DNA from: Mucinivorans hirudinis
GTDB taxonomy: Bacteria > Bacteroidota > Bacteroidia > Bacteroidales > Rikenellaceae
Length of the DNA stretch: 64,000 nucleotides
NCBI GenBank assembly: GCA_000723505.1
Contig: HG934468.1
Location: 2,326,798 to 2,390,797 of the forward strand
Reading direction: 5' to 3'
Below the pieces are notes generated by a model. The model was not told the origin of the DNA. It searched no databases and saw only the letters and a program-made list of their open reading frames with translations. Every line of letters begins with the position of its first letter. Positions within the stretch are counted from its first letter, which is position 1. Positions 19,223 through 28,037 of this stretch are shown one piece after another. A program made the position numbers and the translations under genes.

Positions 19223-22200
19223 ATGAAGAAAGTTCAACTTTTTCTCGTTATGTTGTTTGTAAGTTGCTTGACTGTTGCGGCTCAAAATTTGACCGTAACC
19301 GGCAAAGTGACCTATGCAGATGACGGCTCTCCGGTTATCGGAGCAACTATTTCGGTGAAGGGCACAAACGTTGCCGTTCTTTCGGACGTAAACGGTGCTT
19401 ACAAAATCACCATCCCTACCAGCACACAGCTTAAGGTTCTTGAGTTCTCCTTTACCGGTTTGCAAACCAAGGAGGTGTCTGTTTCGCAAAGCGGAAACAT
19501 TGATGTATCTTTGGCAGCCGATACGCGAGCTCTCGAAGAAGTGGTTGTTACAGGTTACGGTTCTTTCTCCAAGAGAGACTATACCGGATCGGCGGCAACC
19601 GTATCCACCTCGCGCACAAAAGACGTGCCTTCGGTTTCTGTTCAAAGTCGCATTGCAGGTGCAATTCCCGGTGTTCAGATTACATCCACATCGGGTCAGC
19701 CCGGAGCGGTTGAGTCTGTTCGTATTCGCGGTATGGGTTCTATCAACGCTGGTAATGAGCCTCTTTACGTTGTGGACGGTGTACCCGTATTTACAGGTAA
19801 CGCCAATAACTTCGGTTATGCTGTGGCGGGTAATAGTATCCTCTCTACAATCAACCCTAACGATATTGAAAATATCACTGTAATAAAAGATGCGGCGGCG
19901 GCTTCACTTTACGGTTCGCGTGCAGCAAACGGTGTTATTATCATTACCACCAAAAAGGGTAAATCAGGTAAAACCACTTTCAATTCCAAAGCAAGTTATG
20001 GTGTAACAAGTATGGCGGAAAATTGGAGACCTGTTTTGGGCGGCGAAGAGACTCGCACTTTGTGGCATCTTGCACTCAAAAACTACGGGCAATACACAGC
20101 CGGTATGTCGGAGACTGCCGCTATCAAACTTGCTGACGACGAAATTGACGGATTCTACACTAAACCTTGGAGCGGATGGACAAATTGGAGAGACTATCTA
20201 TTGAAAACAGGTAAGGCTCAACAATATGAAGTTTCAGCATCGGGCGGTAACGAGAAAACTCGTTTCTTCTCTTCTCTTTCGTATTCAGATATGGAGGGTA
20301 TAACCTTGCGTTCGGATTACAAACGTATTACAGGTCGTGCGAATGTTTCTCACACGGCAGGTAGATTTACGCTCGAAGCAGGCACTATGTTCTCTAACAC
20401 TAATCAAGATGTAGACTCGGAAGGAACCTCATATTCAAGCCCGATGATGGCAATCGCAATTGCGCTTTCACCTGCCGACTATCCTTACAACCCTGATGGA
20501 AGCATAAACATTACCGAAGGTTTCCCATTCCCGGGTAATCCGTTGGCAAACCCGTTGCAATCTGCCGAGTACAACTACAATACAAGTACCGTGAACAGAA
20601 CAATGACCAATGTCAGCGGAAAATTGGATATTGCAGACGGTTTGGCTATCAAGCAGGTTCTCAGTTATGACCTCATCGCATCAAACAACCGTGTTTGGTG
20701 GGACCCACGCTCGAATGACGGTAAGACGGCAGGAGGTGTATACCAAAAATATTGGTACAACCGCTCGACTCTTACGTCTCAATCTCAGATTATGTATAAC
20801 AAGACCTTTGCCTCGAAACACAACGTGGCAGTGCTTGGCTCATTCGAGGTTGAAAATTATAATTTGGACTACGTGAGTGCTAACGGTCAAAACTACCCAA
20901 CCTATTTACTTCCCGAAGTAAGTAATGCGGGTACAAAGAGTGGTGGTAGTGGCCAATCAGGGTACTCTATGATGTCCTACCTTGTGGATGCTAACTATAA
21001 CTACGATAACAAATACTACGGTAAAATCAGTTTTCGTCGCGATGGATCTTCTCGCCTGGCGAAAGAAAATCGCTGGGGTAACTTCTGGGCGGCATCTGCA
21101 TCTTGGAAAATATCCGAAGAGGATTTCTTCAGAAGCGGCTCTGTATCTAACGTGGTAAACGACCTTAAAATACGTGCATCTTATGGTGTGAATGGTACTC
21201 AACCAGCAGGATATTATGACTTTATGGGATTGTTTGGCTACGGATACAACTATAATGGTGCTCCGGGCTCTGCCGAAGCTCAAATGCCTAACCCACAACT
21301 GACCTGGGAGAGCAACGTAGCTTCTAACATCGGTTTGGACTTCACTTTATTCAATAAAGTGTTCGTAACATTCGACATCTACCAACGTGATACAAAAGAT
21401 TTGATACTTGGTAAACCAATCTCAACTGTTACCGGTTTCGGTTCAATTGCCACTAACATTGGTTCGTTGCGCAATAAAGGTATGGAGTTGGATGTCAAAT
21501 TCTTGGCACTCTCTAACGCCGATTTCTACTGGAATATAGGACTGAACTTGGCTAACAATACCAATACTGTTATTGCATTGGCAGACGGTCAAAAAGAGAT
21601 TCAAGAGGGTCGTTGGACACACCGTTTGAATAACCCTTACTATGCGTTCAACCTATTTGAATTTGCGGGAGTAGACCCTGCAACAGGTAGAGAACAATAC
21701 TACACAAACACTCCTAAAAAGGTCAATGAAGATTTTGAGATAATAGACCGTACAATCACAACCGATGCTACGAAAGTAAATAAGGCTATTGTTGGTCGTT
21801 GGGATCCCGTTATCCAAGGCGGTATCACAAATAACTTCAACTGGAAGAACTTAGACCTCGGATTTACACTTACCTACTCTTTGGGTGGTCAGTGTGTGGA
21901 CAATATGGCGGTAAACTATACTAACGGTGCGAGCTGGGCTCAGGACGGTGTCTCAATACCTACTTATAACGACATTAACAAAATGTGGAAAAAACCGGGT
22001 GATATTGCAGAGCTTCCTATGTACGCTTACGGCGGTAGTGTAAACAACTATACCTCGACTCGTTTCCTAATGTCTACCGACCACCTTCGTATGAAGAATA
22101 TTACGTTAGGTTACTCGTTGCCAAAGAGCATCTTATCAAAAATCAAATTTGAGAAGATTCGCTTCTACGCATCAGCTAACAACCTCTTTACAATCAAGGA

Positions 22201-22303
22201 TAAAAATATGTATCTTGACCCTGAGACTCCAATCGGTGGTTCGGTTTCTTTTGAAACTCCTCAGTTGCGTACTGTTACATTTGGTATCGAGCTTGGCTTC
22301 TAA
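19223..22303 (+). CDS. SusC/RagA-family TonB-dependent receptor (1026 aa)
   Basis: Outer-membrane importer with signal peptide 1-21 (SCLTVAAQ), carboxypeptidase-regulatory-like domain (LTVTGKVTYADDGSPVIGAT), TonB-box segment EEVVVTGYG near residue 110, plug ending YGSRAANGVIIITTKKG, and a barrel closing with VTFGIELGF. No STN domain. It is preceded by a well-formed promoter and paired with a SusD gene 13 bp downstream; no enzyme genes follow, so this is a bare uptake pair. Clean codon pattern and a strong promoter suggest high expression, as with abundant RagA/B-type peptide importers, but the ligand cannot be read from sequence. Confidence 0.95.
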   Translation: MKKVQLFLVMLFVSCLTVAAQNLTVTGKVTYADDGSPVIGATISVKGTNVAVLSDVNGAYKITIPTSTQLKVLEFSFTGLQTKEVSVSQSGNIDVSLAADTRALEEVVVTGYGSFSKRDYTGSAATVSTSRTKDVPSVSVQSRIAGAIPGVQITSTSGQPGAVESVRIRGMGSINAGNEPLYVVDGVPVFTGNANNFGYAVAGNSILSTINPNDIENITVIKDAAAASLYGSRAANGVIIITTKKGKSGKTTFNSKASYGVTSMAENWRPVLGGEETRTLWHLALKNYGQYTAGMSETAAIKLADDEIDGFYTKPWSGWTNWRDYLLKTGKAQQYEVSASGGNEKTRFFSSLSYSDMEGITLRSDYKRITGRANVSHTAGRFTLEAGTMFSNTNQDVDSEGTSYSSPMMAIAIALSPADYPYNPDGSINITEGFPFPGNPLANPLQSAEYNYNTSTVNRTMTNVSGKLDIADGLAIKQVLSYDLIASNNRVWWDPRSNDGKTAGGVYQKYWYNRSTLTSQSQIMYNKTFASKHNVAVLGSFEVENYNLDYVSANGQNYPTYLLPEVSNAGTKSGGSGQSGYSMMSYLVDANYNYDNKYYGKISFRRDGSSRLAKENRWGNFWAASASWKISEEDFFRSGSVSNVVNDLKIRASYGVNGTQPAGYYDFMGLFGYGYNYNGAPGSAEAQMPNPQLTWESNVASNIGLDFTLFNKVFVTFDIYQRDTKDLILGKPISTVTGFGSIATNIGSLRNKGMELDVKFLALSNADFYWNIGLNLANNTNTVIALADGQKEIQEGRWTHRLNNPYYAFNLFEFAGVDPATGREQYYTNTPKKVNEDFEIIDRTITTDATKVNKAIVGRWDPVIQGGITNNFNWKNLDLGFTLTYSLGGQCVDNMAVNYTNGASWAQDGVSIPTYNDINKMWKKPGDIAELPMYAYGGSVNNYTSTRFLMSTDHLRMKNITLGYSLPKSILSKIKFEKIRFYASANNLFTIKDKNMYLDPETPIGGSVSFETPQLRTVTFGIELGF

Positions 22304-22316
22304 TTACTAAAACTAA

Positions 22317-23780
22317 ATGCAAATGAAAAAAATAATATATTCACTCATTGCTTTGTCTGCGGTAACAATTACCGCAACAAGCTGCAAGGATTTTCTTGAC
22401 AAAGAACCTACTACATCTTTGAGTACCGAGCTTGCAATCACCAACTTTAAAGATGCTCAAACAGCATTGGTTGGTGTGTATGACGGTGTACAGGGAAATA
22501 GCGGTGCGGTAAGTTGGTATGGTGCAAGACAAATTTATCGCGCTGATGTAGCGGGCGATTTGATGCAAGCAAATGGTGCCGGCAAACGCTGCTCAGCAGA
22601 CTTTGAGATGAACTGGACTGGGGTTGCTTCACCAAATATTTGGGATGTACCCTACAATGTGATTCGTCGTGCGAACAATATAATCAAAGCCATCGAAGAT
22701 GGTAAAATTAAGGATGGTACTCCTGCACAGATTAACCACATCAAAGGACAAGCTCTGACGGTTCGTGCATTAGCGCATTTCGACCTTGCTCGCAACTATG
22801 GACTTCCCTATACGGCAGATAACGGAGTATCTTTGGCAACGCCCATTGTTACAACCCCTTTGCTTCCGGACGCACAACTTCCTCGAAACACAGTTGCAGA
22901 AGTTTACACACAGGTCATCAAAGACCTTACGGATGCTATTGCACTGATGAACACTTCTAAAAACTTGGGATACCTAAACCAACAAGGTGCGAAAGCCCTA
23001 TTGGCACGCGTATATCTCTACAAGGGAGACAACCAAAATGCCTTTAACACTGCCGTTGATGTAATCAATAATGGCGGGTATACCCTTTGGACTAATGCTC
23101 AATACGCTTCCGCGTGGGCTAATCAGGGTTCATCTGAGGTGATATGGGAGATTGTCAATTTCAGCTCTGCCGACTGGACAGACCGTGAGGGTATTGCTTA
23201 CCTGATGAACGAAAATGGTTATGCAGACATCATTCTATCTAAGAAAGCCTGCAACTATTTCAATGCAAATCCTAATGATGTCAGAAACTCGATAATGACA
23301 AAATCGAACGTAAAGGTTAATATCGACAACTATGGCACAAACAAGGTGTGGTTGCTCAAATATCCTATGCGTCAGGGTCAATCAGATATTCGTATCGGCA
23401 ATGTGATTATGTTGAGACTATCGGAACAATACCTGATAGCTGCCGAAGCTGCAATCAAACTCGGTAATCAGGCTAATGCGGATAAATATCTAAATGATAT
23501 TATCAAACGTGCAAACCCAACTGCCGCAACCGTAACAGCTACGTTGGAAAACATAATTTGGGAGCGCGGTATTGAGCTTATCGGCGAAGGACACCGTATG
23601 TACGACCTTATGCGTAACAATATGAACTCAAACCGTTCAGACCGCTGGGCTAACAGTATTATTCCGAATAATGAATCTATAAATTTCAATAGAAATTATT
23701 TCAGAGTTCGCTACGCGATTCCTCAAAATGAGTTGAATACGAATAAAAATACTACCCAAAATCCTGGTTACGCAAACTAA
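22317..23780 (+). CDS. SusD/RagB-family lipoprotein (487 aa)
   Basis: Two in-frame ATGs at 22317 and 22323; the second gives a more usual MKKIIYSLIAL signal. Lipobox ITATSC places the lipid on Cys23 counted from the first Met. The body has the SusD TPR-like helices (GQALTVRALAHFDLARNYGL) and the canonical C-terminal RagB/SusD block (RLSEQYLIAAEAAIKLGN ... IELIGEGHRMYDLMRN) ending NTTQNPGYAN. Functions as the lid of the preceding SusC channel. A 14-bp stem-loop follows 18 bp after the stop. Confidence 0.95.
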   Translation: MQMKKIIYSLIALSAVTITATSCKDFLDKEPTTSLSTELAITNFKDAQTALVGVYDGVQGNSGAVSWYGARQIYRADVAGDLMQANGAGKRCSADFEMNWTGVASPNIWDVPYNVIRRANNIIKAIEDGKIKDGTPAQINHIKGQALTVRALAHFDLARNYGLPYTADNGVSLATPIVTTPLLPDAQLPRNTVAEVYTQVIKDLTDAIALMNTSKNLGYLNQQGAKALLARVYLYKGDNQNAFNTAVDVINNGGYTLWTNAQYASAWANQGSSEVIWEIVNFSSADWTDREGIAYLMNENGYADIILSKKACNYFNANPNDVRNSIMTKSNVKVNIDNYGTNKVWLLKYPMRQGQSDIRIGNVIMLRLSEQYLIAAEAAIKLGNQANADKYLNDIIKRANPTAATVTATLENIIWERGIELIGEGHRMYDLMRNNMNSNRSDRWANSIIPNNESINFNRNYFRVRYAIPQNELNTNKNTTQNPGYAN

Positions 23781-23798
23781 TATCGCTAAGTGAATGCC

Positions 23799-23832
23799 AA
23801 AGCTGCCTGCACTCTTTTGTGCGGGCAGCTTT
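23799..23832 (+). terminator. Terminator after SusC/SusD pair
   Basis: Fourteen-base-pair stem (AAAGCTGCCTGCAC with its partner, one G-U pair) around a TCTTTT loop, directly after the SusD stop. Confidence 0.75.
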
Positions 23833-23846
23833 GAATACACATACAA

Positions 23847-24107
23847 ATGACACTTACGGATGGCTCTATGGCAAGTGTTCGGAAAGAGTGGGCTAGAGAG
23901 ACTATAGGTCAAGGCTTCCGTTTGGACTGCTTCAAACGTTGGAATGTAGGTTTCTCGGGACGTGTTCCACAAAACAATTTGACAGTACAGATTAACGAAA
24001 ATTTCACTGGTAAAGTCGCCCCTGCCGGATATTTCTACTTTACGTGGGCAATTCCTAAGGATGATATTGCTGTGAATGATAATCTTGTTCAAAACACAGG
24101 TTGGTAG
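23847..24107 (+). pseudogene. SusD C-terminal remnant (86 codons)
   Basis: The frame aligns only with the last part of SusD proteins. ETIGQGFRLDCFKRWNVGF corresponds to the ELIGEGHRMYDLMRN block of the upstream SusD, and FYFTWAIPKDDIAVNDNLVQ corresponds to its FRVRYAIPQNELNTNKNTTQ end. There is no signal peptide or lipobox, and the front ~400 residues are missing. It divergently matches the upstream gene, so it is the end of a different SusD gene, not a copy of this one. Bracketed by two stem-loops, it looks like the scar of a deletion or gene replacement. Confidence 0.8.
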
Positions 24108-24129
24108 AATACTATTCTCAAATGCAATA

Positions 24130-24162
24130 AAAGCTGCTCGCCCCTTAAAGGCGAGCAGCTTT
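24130..24162. terminator. Stem-loop after the SusD remnant
   Basis: Thirteen-base-pair perfect stem (AAAGCTGCTCGCC with its inverse) around a 7-base loop. It shares the AAAGCTGC start with the preceding terminator. It lies between convergent transcripts and may serve both. Confidence 0.7.
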
Positions 24163-24209
24163 CTGTTTACGACCATAGTAGGATTAACTAACTCTTTTCA
24201 CGGCTATTG

Positions 24210-25412
24210 TCAGAAGGTGTACTCCTGCCAAGTAATATCCGGAGAGTGGCTGGAGGATAAACTGCCGGCTACCACATCGTGTCCGTTTCCGGTGACATCT
24301 TTCATTAGTGAGCCTTTACCCTCGTTCATCGGCAGGTAGAAAATCAGCTCAGGATGGGTGTATTCCACCTCAGATTTCATAAACTTTCTTATTTGGTTGC
24401 CGCTACGTGTCACCTTCCAAAAGCGTACCTGTGCAAGTTCGCAGTAGTCGGGGAAGTATTGTGTTCCCGATGAAATCATCGCAAATTTGTCGATTAACAT
24501 TTCCTGTCCTGCCGGCGTCTTGAGTGTGGCAACCACCTCACCATTCTTGTAGAGGAGTGTAGCGCCTTGTTGAGAATCGTAGGTGATGGCAAAATGAATC
24601 CATTCGCCGGGATTGAGCCCCTTGCCTTGGTCGGGGTGTCCGGTGTCAAACTGAGAGCCGAATGCTTTCATTTGCAAGAAATTATACACATATTTTTTCT
24701 GTTTCTGACTGTGGTGAATCAAGTCTCCAAATCTCACATAAAACTCCGTCGAGGCACTACCCGAGTTGAAAAGAGCCTGATTGTTCTTAGTATATCCGCC
24801 GTCGCCGCGGGATGATGTAACCCGACTCCACCACTCCAAAGTGTAGTTCTTGAGCGACATATTCCAATTTTCGAACGGCTTTACCTTCATCCCGTTCTTA
24901 CCGGTAAACTTGGGAGTGTGTTGTCTTAATGGCGCTTTTAGCGTTAGGACAATGGATGAAGATGATTCGGATTGCTCAACACTTCCCGCAATGGATGCAA
25001 TGCGTAGCGGAATGGCGTACTGAACTCCCGGCTCGGGCTTAAACTTCTTTATTTCTACGGCTATCGGAAGAGCCGCAACCTCACCTGCCTTGATGGTGGC
25101 TTGAGCCGTAAAGGTGAAGTCCTCTTTTTTGGGCAGTTTGAACTTGCTTTCATTCTTCTTGTTATATGCTTCCAACACCTCTTCGTCCACCACTATGTCC
25201 ACAACGATGTCTTCGCCAATGGATTTAGCCATACGTACAATCAGAGAGGAGTGTGTCGCACCACCGCTTTGCAGAGCCACATCCACCGATTTTGCTCGGG
25301 AAGCTTCGTTGAAGTAGACGAGATTGTCAATCGTCTTTCTTTGAGCATCTTGGCACGAGGCGAGCGCCACAAGAGCCACGATGCCTATAAGTGATTTTAT
25401 TTTCATTGTCAT
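24210..25412 (-). CDS. DUF1735 + LamG-like surface lipoprotein (400 aa)
   Basis: ATG at 25412 (another at 25406) with lipobox VALASC. Residues ~25-150 match the DUF1735 fold found at the N-terminus of Sus-linked surface proteins (VYFNEASRAKSVDVALQSGG, YAIPLRIASIAG). Residues ~185-395 are a LamG/concanavalin-like sandwich (YTLEWWSRVTSS, EWIHFAITYDSQQGATLLYK, LAQVRFWKVTRSGNQIRKFM, ELIFYLPMNEGKG). This is a carbohydrate-binding architecture seen in the SusE/F position. Last gene of the riboswitch-led operon; the previous stop lies 3 bp from this ATG. Likely a surface glycan-binding protein. Confidence 0.88.
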   Translation of the reverse strand: MTMKIKSLIGIVALVALASCQDAQRKTIDNLVYFNEASRAKSVDVALQSGGATHSSLIVRMAKSIGEDIVVDIVVDEEVLEAYNKKNESKFKLPKKEDFTFTAQATIKAGEVAALPIAVEIKKFKPEPGVQYAIPLRIASIAGSVEQSESSSSIVLTLKAPLRQHTPKFTGKNGMKVKPFENWNMSLKNYTLEWWSRVTSSRGDGGYTKNNQALFNSGSASTEFYVRFGDLIHHSQKQKKYVYNFLQMKAFGSQFDTGHPDQGKGLNPGEWIHFAITYDSQQGATLLYKNGEVVATLKTPAGQEMLIDKFAMISSGTQYFPDYCELAQVRFWKVTRSGNQIRKFMKSEVEYTHPELIFYLPMNEGKGSLMKDVTGNGHDVVAGSLSSSHSPDITWQEYTF

Positions 25413-25415
25413 CAA

Positions 25416-26432
25416 CTATTTTTTAGGTTTTGTATTTTGTATTAATATGCCCTCACGTACGTATGGATAATCCGGATTACCCGGATAGTCATACTCGATG
25501 TGGTATGCCCCGATGCCGGCGTGTTCGATGCCGAATGAGGGGCGATAGGTCTGTAGCCCTTTGAATTTTGGTTTGTCTATTGCCCTCTCGAAGGTTGCCG
25601 TGAGGATAGATTTCTTTACCACCTCTTCCCAAAGCCCCTCCTCTTTCGGGTAATAGCGCTTGAGACTGAGAAACATATTGTCCAACGAGCCGTGGCTGCC
25701 GCATATGTCGTAGGACTGCCAGATAATGTAGTCCAGACTTCTCAATACTTTGGGGGTGAATATTTGGTAGTATTGATTCCAGCCTGCCGGAATGTCGGCA
25801 ATGAGCATACGCCCTTTTTTGTCGAACTCCTCGCGCAGGGTCGTCATAAATGCGTCTAAGCGTTCGGGGCGACTGAAATTTATCAACGTACCGGTCAGCT
25901 CCATATCAATGTCGAATCCGTCTACATTATATTTCTCACAGGAGTCGGCTATTGCCATAGCATACTTCTTCGATGCCTGTATGTAGCTCTCCTCCTTTTG
26001 ATCCTTGTATCCCCAAAATTCGGCAACATCCGTTACTCCTTCGGGAGTACAAAATTTTCCTATGTCGTTGCTGGTAAAACAGTACACCGCTCGCGAGCCC
26101 TTTTCCTGAAACTCCTTCAAATCCTCTTGCTGTGCGGGCGTTAGCTTACCCATTTGCAGCCACAGGCTCACAAAGTCCACACTATCGGGCAGTCCCATCA
26201 GAGAGTACTGCATCGAGCCACCCTTGCCCACCCAGTTGCCGAACCAACCGAACATAACTTTATGGGGTGATTCGAAGTACTCTTTCAGATTTTTTCTGTA
26301 TTGCTCTGTGGGAGCAACAAAGAAGTCTTTGGCTTGAGCATCTGTCCATTTCTCACAGGAGGTCATCAGAAAGGTTTGCAGGAAGAATAGTGTCGTCAAA
26401 CCTATATATATACATTTATTATTCTTTTTCAT
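25416..26432 (-). CDS. GH18-family glycosidase lipoprotein (338 aa)
   Basis: Lipoprotein with Cys26 (FLMTSC). The family 18 motif DGFDIDME is at residues 171-178, with all three acidic positions of DxxDxDxE kept, so it should be catalytic by the substrate-assisted mechanism. Other barrel strands visible are KVMFGWFGNWV, GSRAVYCFTS, RMLIADIPAGW and LDYIIWQSYDI. Small surface GH18 lipoproteins in Sus operons (for example BT1044 of B. thetaiotaomicron) are endo-beta-N-acetylglucosaminidases acting on the chitobiose core of N-glycans; that activity is inferred here. Third gene of the SusC-SusD-GH18-LamG operon. Confidence 0.88.
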   Translation of the reverse strand: MKKNNKCIYIGLTTLFFLQTFLMTSCEKWTDAQAKDFFVAPTEQYRKNLKEYFESPHKVMFGWFGNWVGKGGSMQYSLMGLPDSVDFVSLWLQMGKLTPAQQEDLKEFQEKGSRAVYCFTSNDIGKFCTPEGVTDVAEFWGYKDQKEESYIQASKKYAMAIADSCEKYNVDGFDIDMELTGTLINFSRPERLDAFMTTLREEFDKKGRMLIADIPAGWNQYYQIFTPKVLRSLDYIIWQSYDICGSHGSLDNMFLSLKRYYPKEEGLWEEVVKKSILTATFERAIDKPKFKGLQTYRPSFGIEHAGIGAYHIEYDYPGNPDYPYVREGILIQNTKPKK

Positions 26433-26449
26433 AACCGTTTTTTATTACA

Positions 26450-28024
26450 TTAATTTTTCTTTGCCCACCATAATTCGGTTGTGCCCTTGTCGGCACCTCC
26501 CAAAAGCACAAGGGCGGCATCATAGTTTTTTCGATTGGTGTTTCTCTCCGATTCGGGGTAGGGTAGGCGTCTCATCCCCCTTTCCGAACTTACTCCTTCG
26601 CTGCTCAGGTTGTTCACGATGGGGAAGCGTTTGGGATACCCCGTGCGGCGAAAATCGACCCATGCCTCCCATCCGTTAGGAAATGACGCTAACCACTTTT
26701 GAATCATAATGCGCTCCAGATTCTCTTCAATCTGTGCAGACTCGTTATATTTTGGGCAAACTTTTGTTACGGCGTCGGCATTGTGAAGAGGGTTTATCGG
26801 GTCTTTGTAGCTGGCGGGCGTCTTTGCGCTCTTCAGGTAGTTACCAATGGTTGCACCTCTCTCAGACATTGAAATTTCAACACCCTTTTCGTAATATTCC
26901 CTAGCATTGCCCTTGCCCCATCTCAGAGCATATTCCGCCCTTAGGAAGTATGCCTCGGCAGCCGACATTACTAGCTGCTTGTCATCTTGTCCTATTCGTG
27001 GTTTCGCCCATTTTTGGTATGCTGCGAAAGTTCCCTGGGACTGTTTGATTCCGTTGCGTACGCCTGCATAACCTGTACTTCCGTTTTCGGGTTCATTGAT
27101 ATACTTGGTAAGACGCGGGTCTTCATACCCTTGTAGGTAAGAAGATAGGTTGGCGCTGACCACACATTCGCCGCCGTTCCACGTGTAGGCAGAGCGGTAG
27201 AATGGGTTCATCCCGTCGTTGAATGAGCTCCACGCCGCGTCACCTGTCTCGGTCATCACGCCGATTGTGTGAGTGAGAGCCTCTTCGCCTTTTTGCTGTG
27301 CCAATTCCGGTTTGACGTTGGCAAGGCGCATTGCCATACGTAGTTTGAGGGTATTGGCAAACTTCACCCAACGTTTGAAATCACCTTGATAAAAATAGTC
27401 AAAGTCCTTCAAAGAGGTGAAATCCTCGCCCGCGCTAACAGATATGCTTATAACGTCAATCGCCTCTTGTAGGTCGCTAAACATTTGATTGTAAAGCTCC
27501 TCCATACTATCATAGCTGGATGTGAGATTCTCCTTCGATACTTTGGAGTAGGGAATGGGTCCATACGTGTCGCTGAGTTTGAGTGAGCCTGCCACCCGCA
27601 TTATTTGCGCCCAAGCATATACAATGCCTTTGCCCCCGGTCTCTTCCTTTATTTTGAAGAAAGAGGTGTAGATTTGACTCATTATTTTCTCGAATGTTAT
27701 GCCTATCCATCCGATTCTTGGGTTGTAGGTGTAAAAATTCCCGCTGTTGCCCCAAGGGTTCACACAGCTGATGTAACCACCATACTCCGACGCCACCATT
27801 TGTTCGATTATCTGCGAATCATTTTGATGCCCTTGCACCAATACGGGTGAGATTCCTTTAATCTTCTCTCCCATCAACACATTGTCTCCCAACATTTGCT
27901 CGGGAGTGAGTGCTGTGGGGTTTCTGTTATATTCTTCAAAGTTCTGGGTGCAGCTTGTTTGAAAACAGGTGGTTATTGCACAAAATATGGCAAAGGTATA
28001 TTGTTTAAGTTTATGGGTATTCAT
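26450..28024 (-). CDS. SusD-like lipoprotein, SusD_2-type (524 aa)
   Basis: The frame opens at 28057, but ATG 28024 (MNTHKLKQYTFAIF) is chosen because it places the signal peptide at the N-terminus with lipobox FQTSC (Cys25). The mature start TQNFEEYNRNPTALTPEQML is typical of the SusD-like 2 group. Helical TPR-like body (WAQIMRVAGSLKLSDTYGPI, AAEAYFLRAEYALRWGKG) and C-terminal IMIQKWLASFPNGWEAWVDF are family blocks. Lid for the SusC channel that ends 13 bp upstream. Confidence 0.92.
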   Translation of the reverse strand: MNTHKLKQYTFAIFCAITTCFQTSCTQNFEEYNRNPTALTPEQMLGDNVLMGEKIKGISPVLVQGHQNDSQIIEQMVASEYGGYISCVNPWGNSGNFYTYNPRIGWIGITFEKIMSQIYTSFFKIKEETGGKGIVYAWAQIMRVAGSLKLSDTYGPIPYSKVSKENLTSSYDSMEELYNQMFSDLQEAIDVISISVSAGEDFTSLKDFDYFYQGDFKRWVKFANTLKLRMAMRLANVKPELAQQKGEEALTHTIGVMTETGDAAWSSFNDGMNPFYRSAYTWNGGECVVSANLSSYLQGYEDPRLTKYINEPENGSTGYAGVRNGIKQSQGTFAAYQKWAKPRIGQDDKQLVMSAAEAYFLRAEYALRWGKGNAREYYEKGVEISMSERGATIGNYLKSAKTPASYKDPINPLHNADAVTKVCPKYNESAQIEENLERIMIQKWLASFPNGWEAWVDFRRTGYPKRFPIVNNLSSEGVSSERGMRRLPYPESERNTNRKNYDAALVLLGGADKGTTELWWAKKN

Positions 28025-28037
28025 ATCCTTTGGTTTG

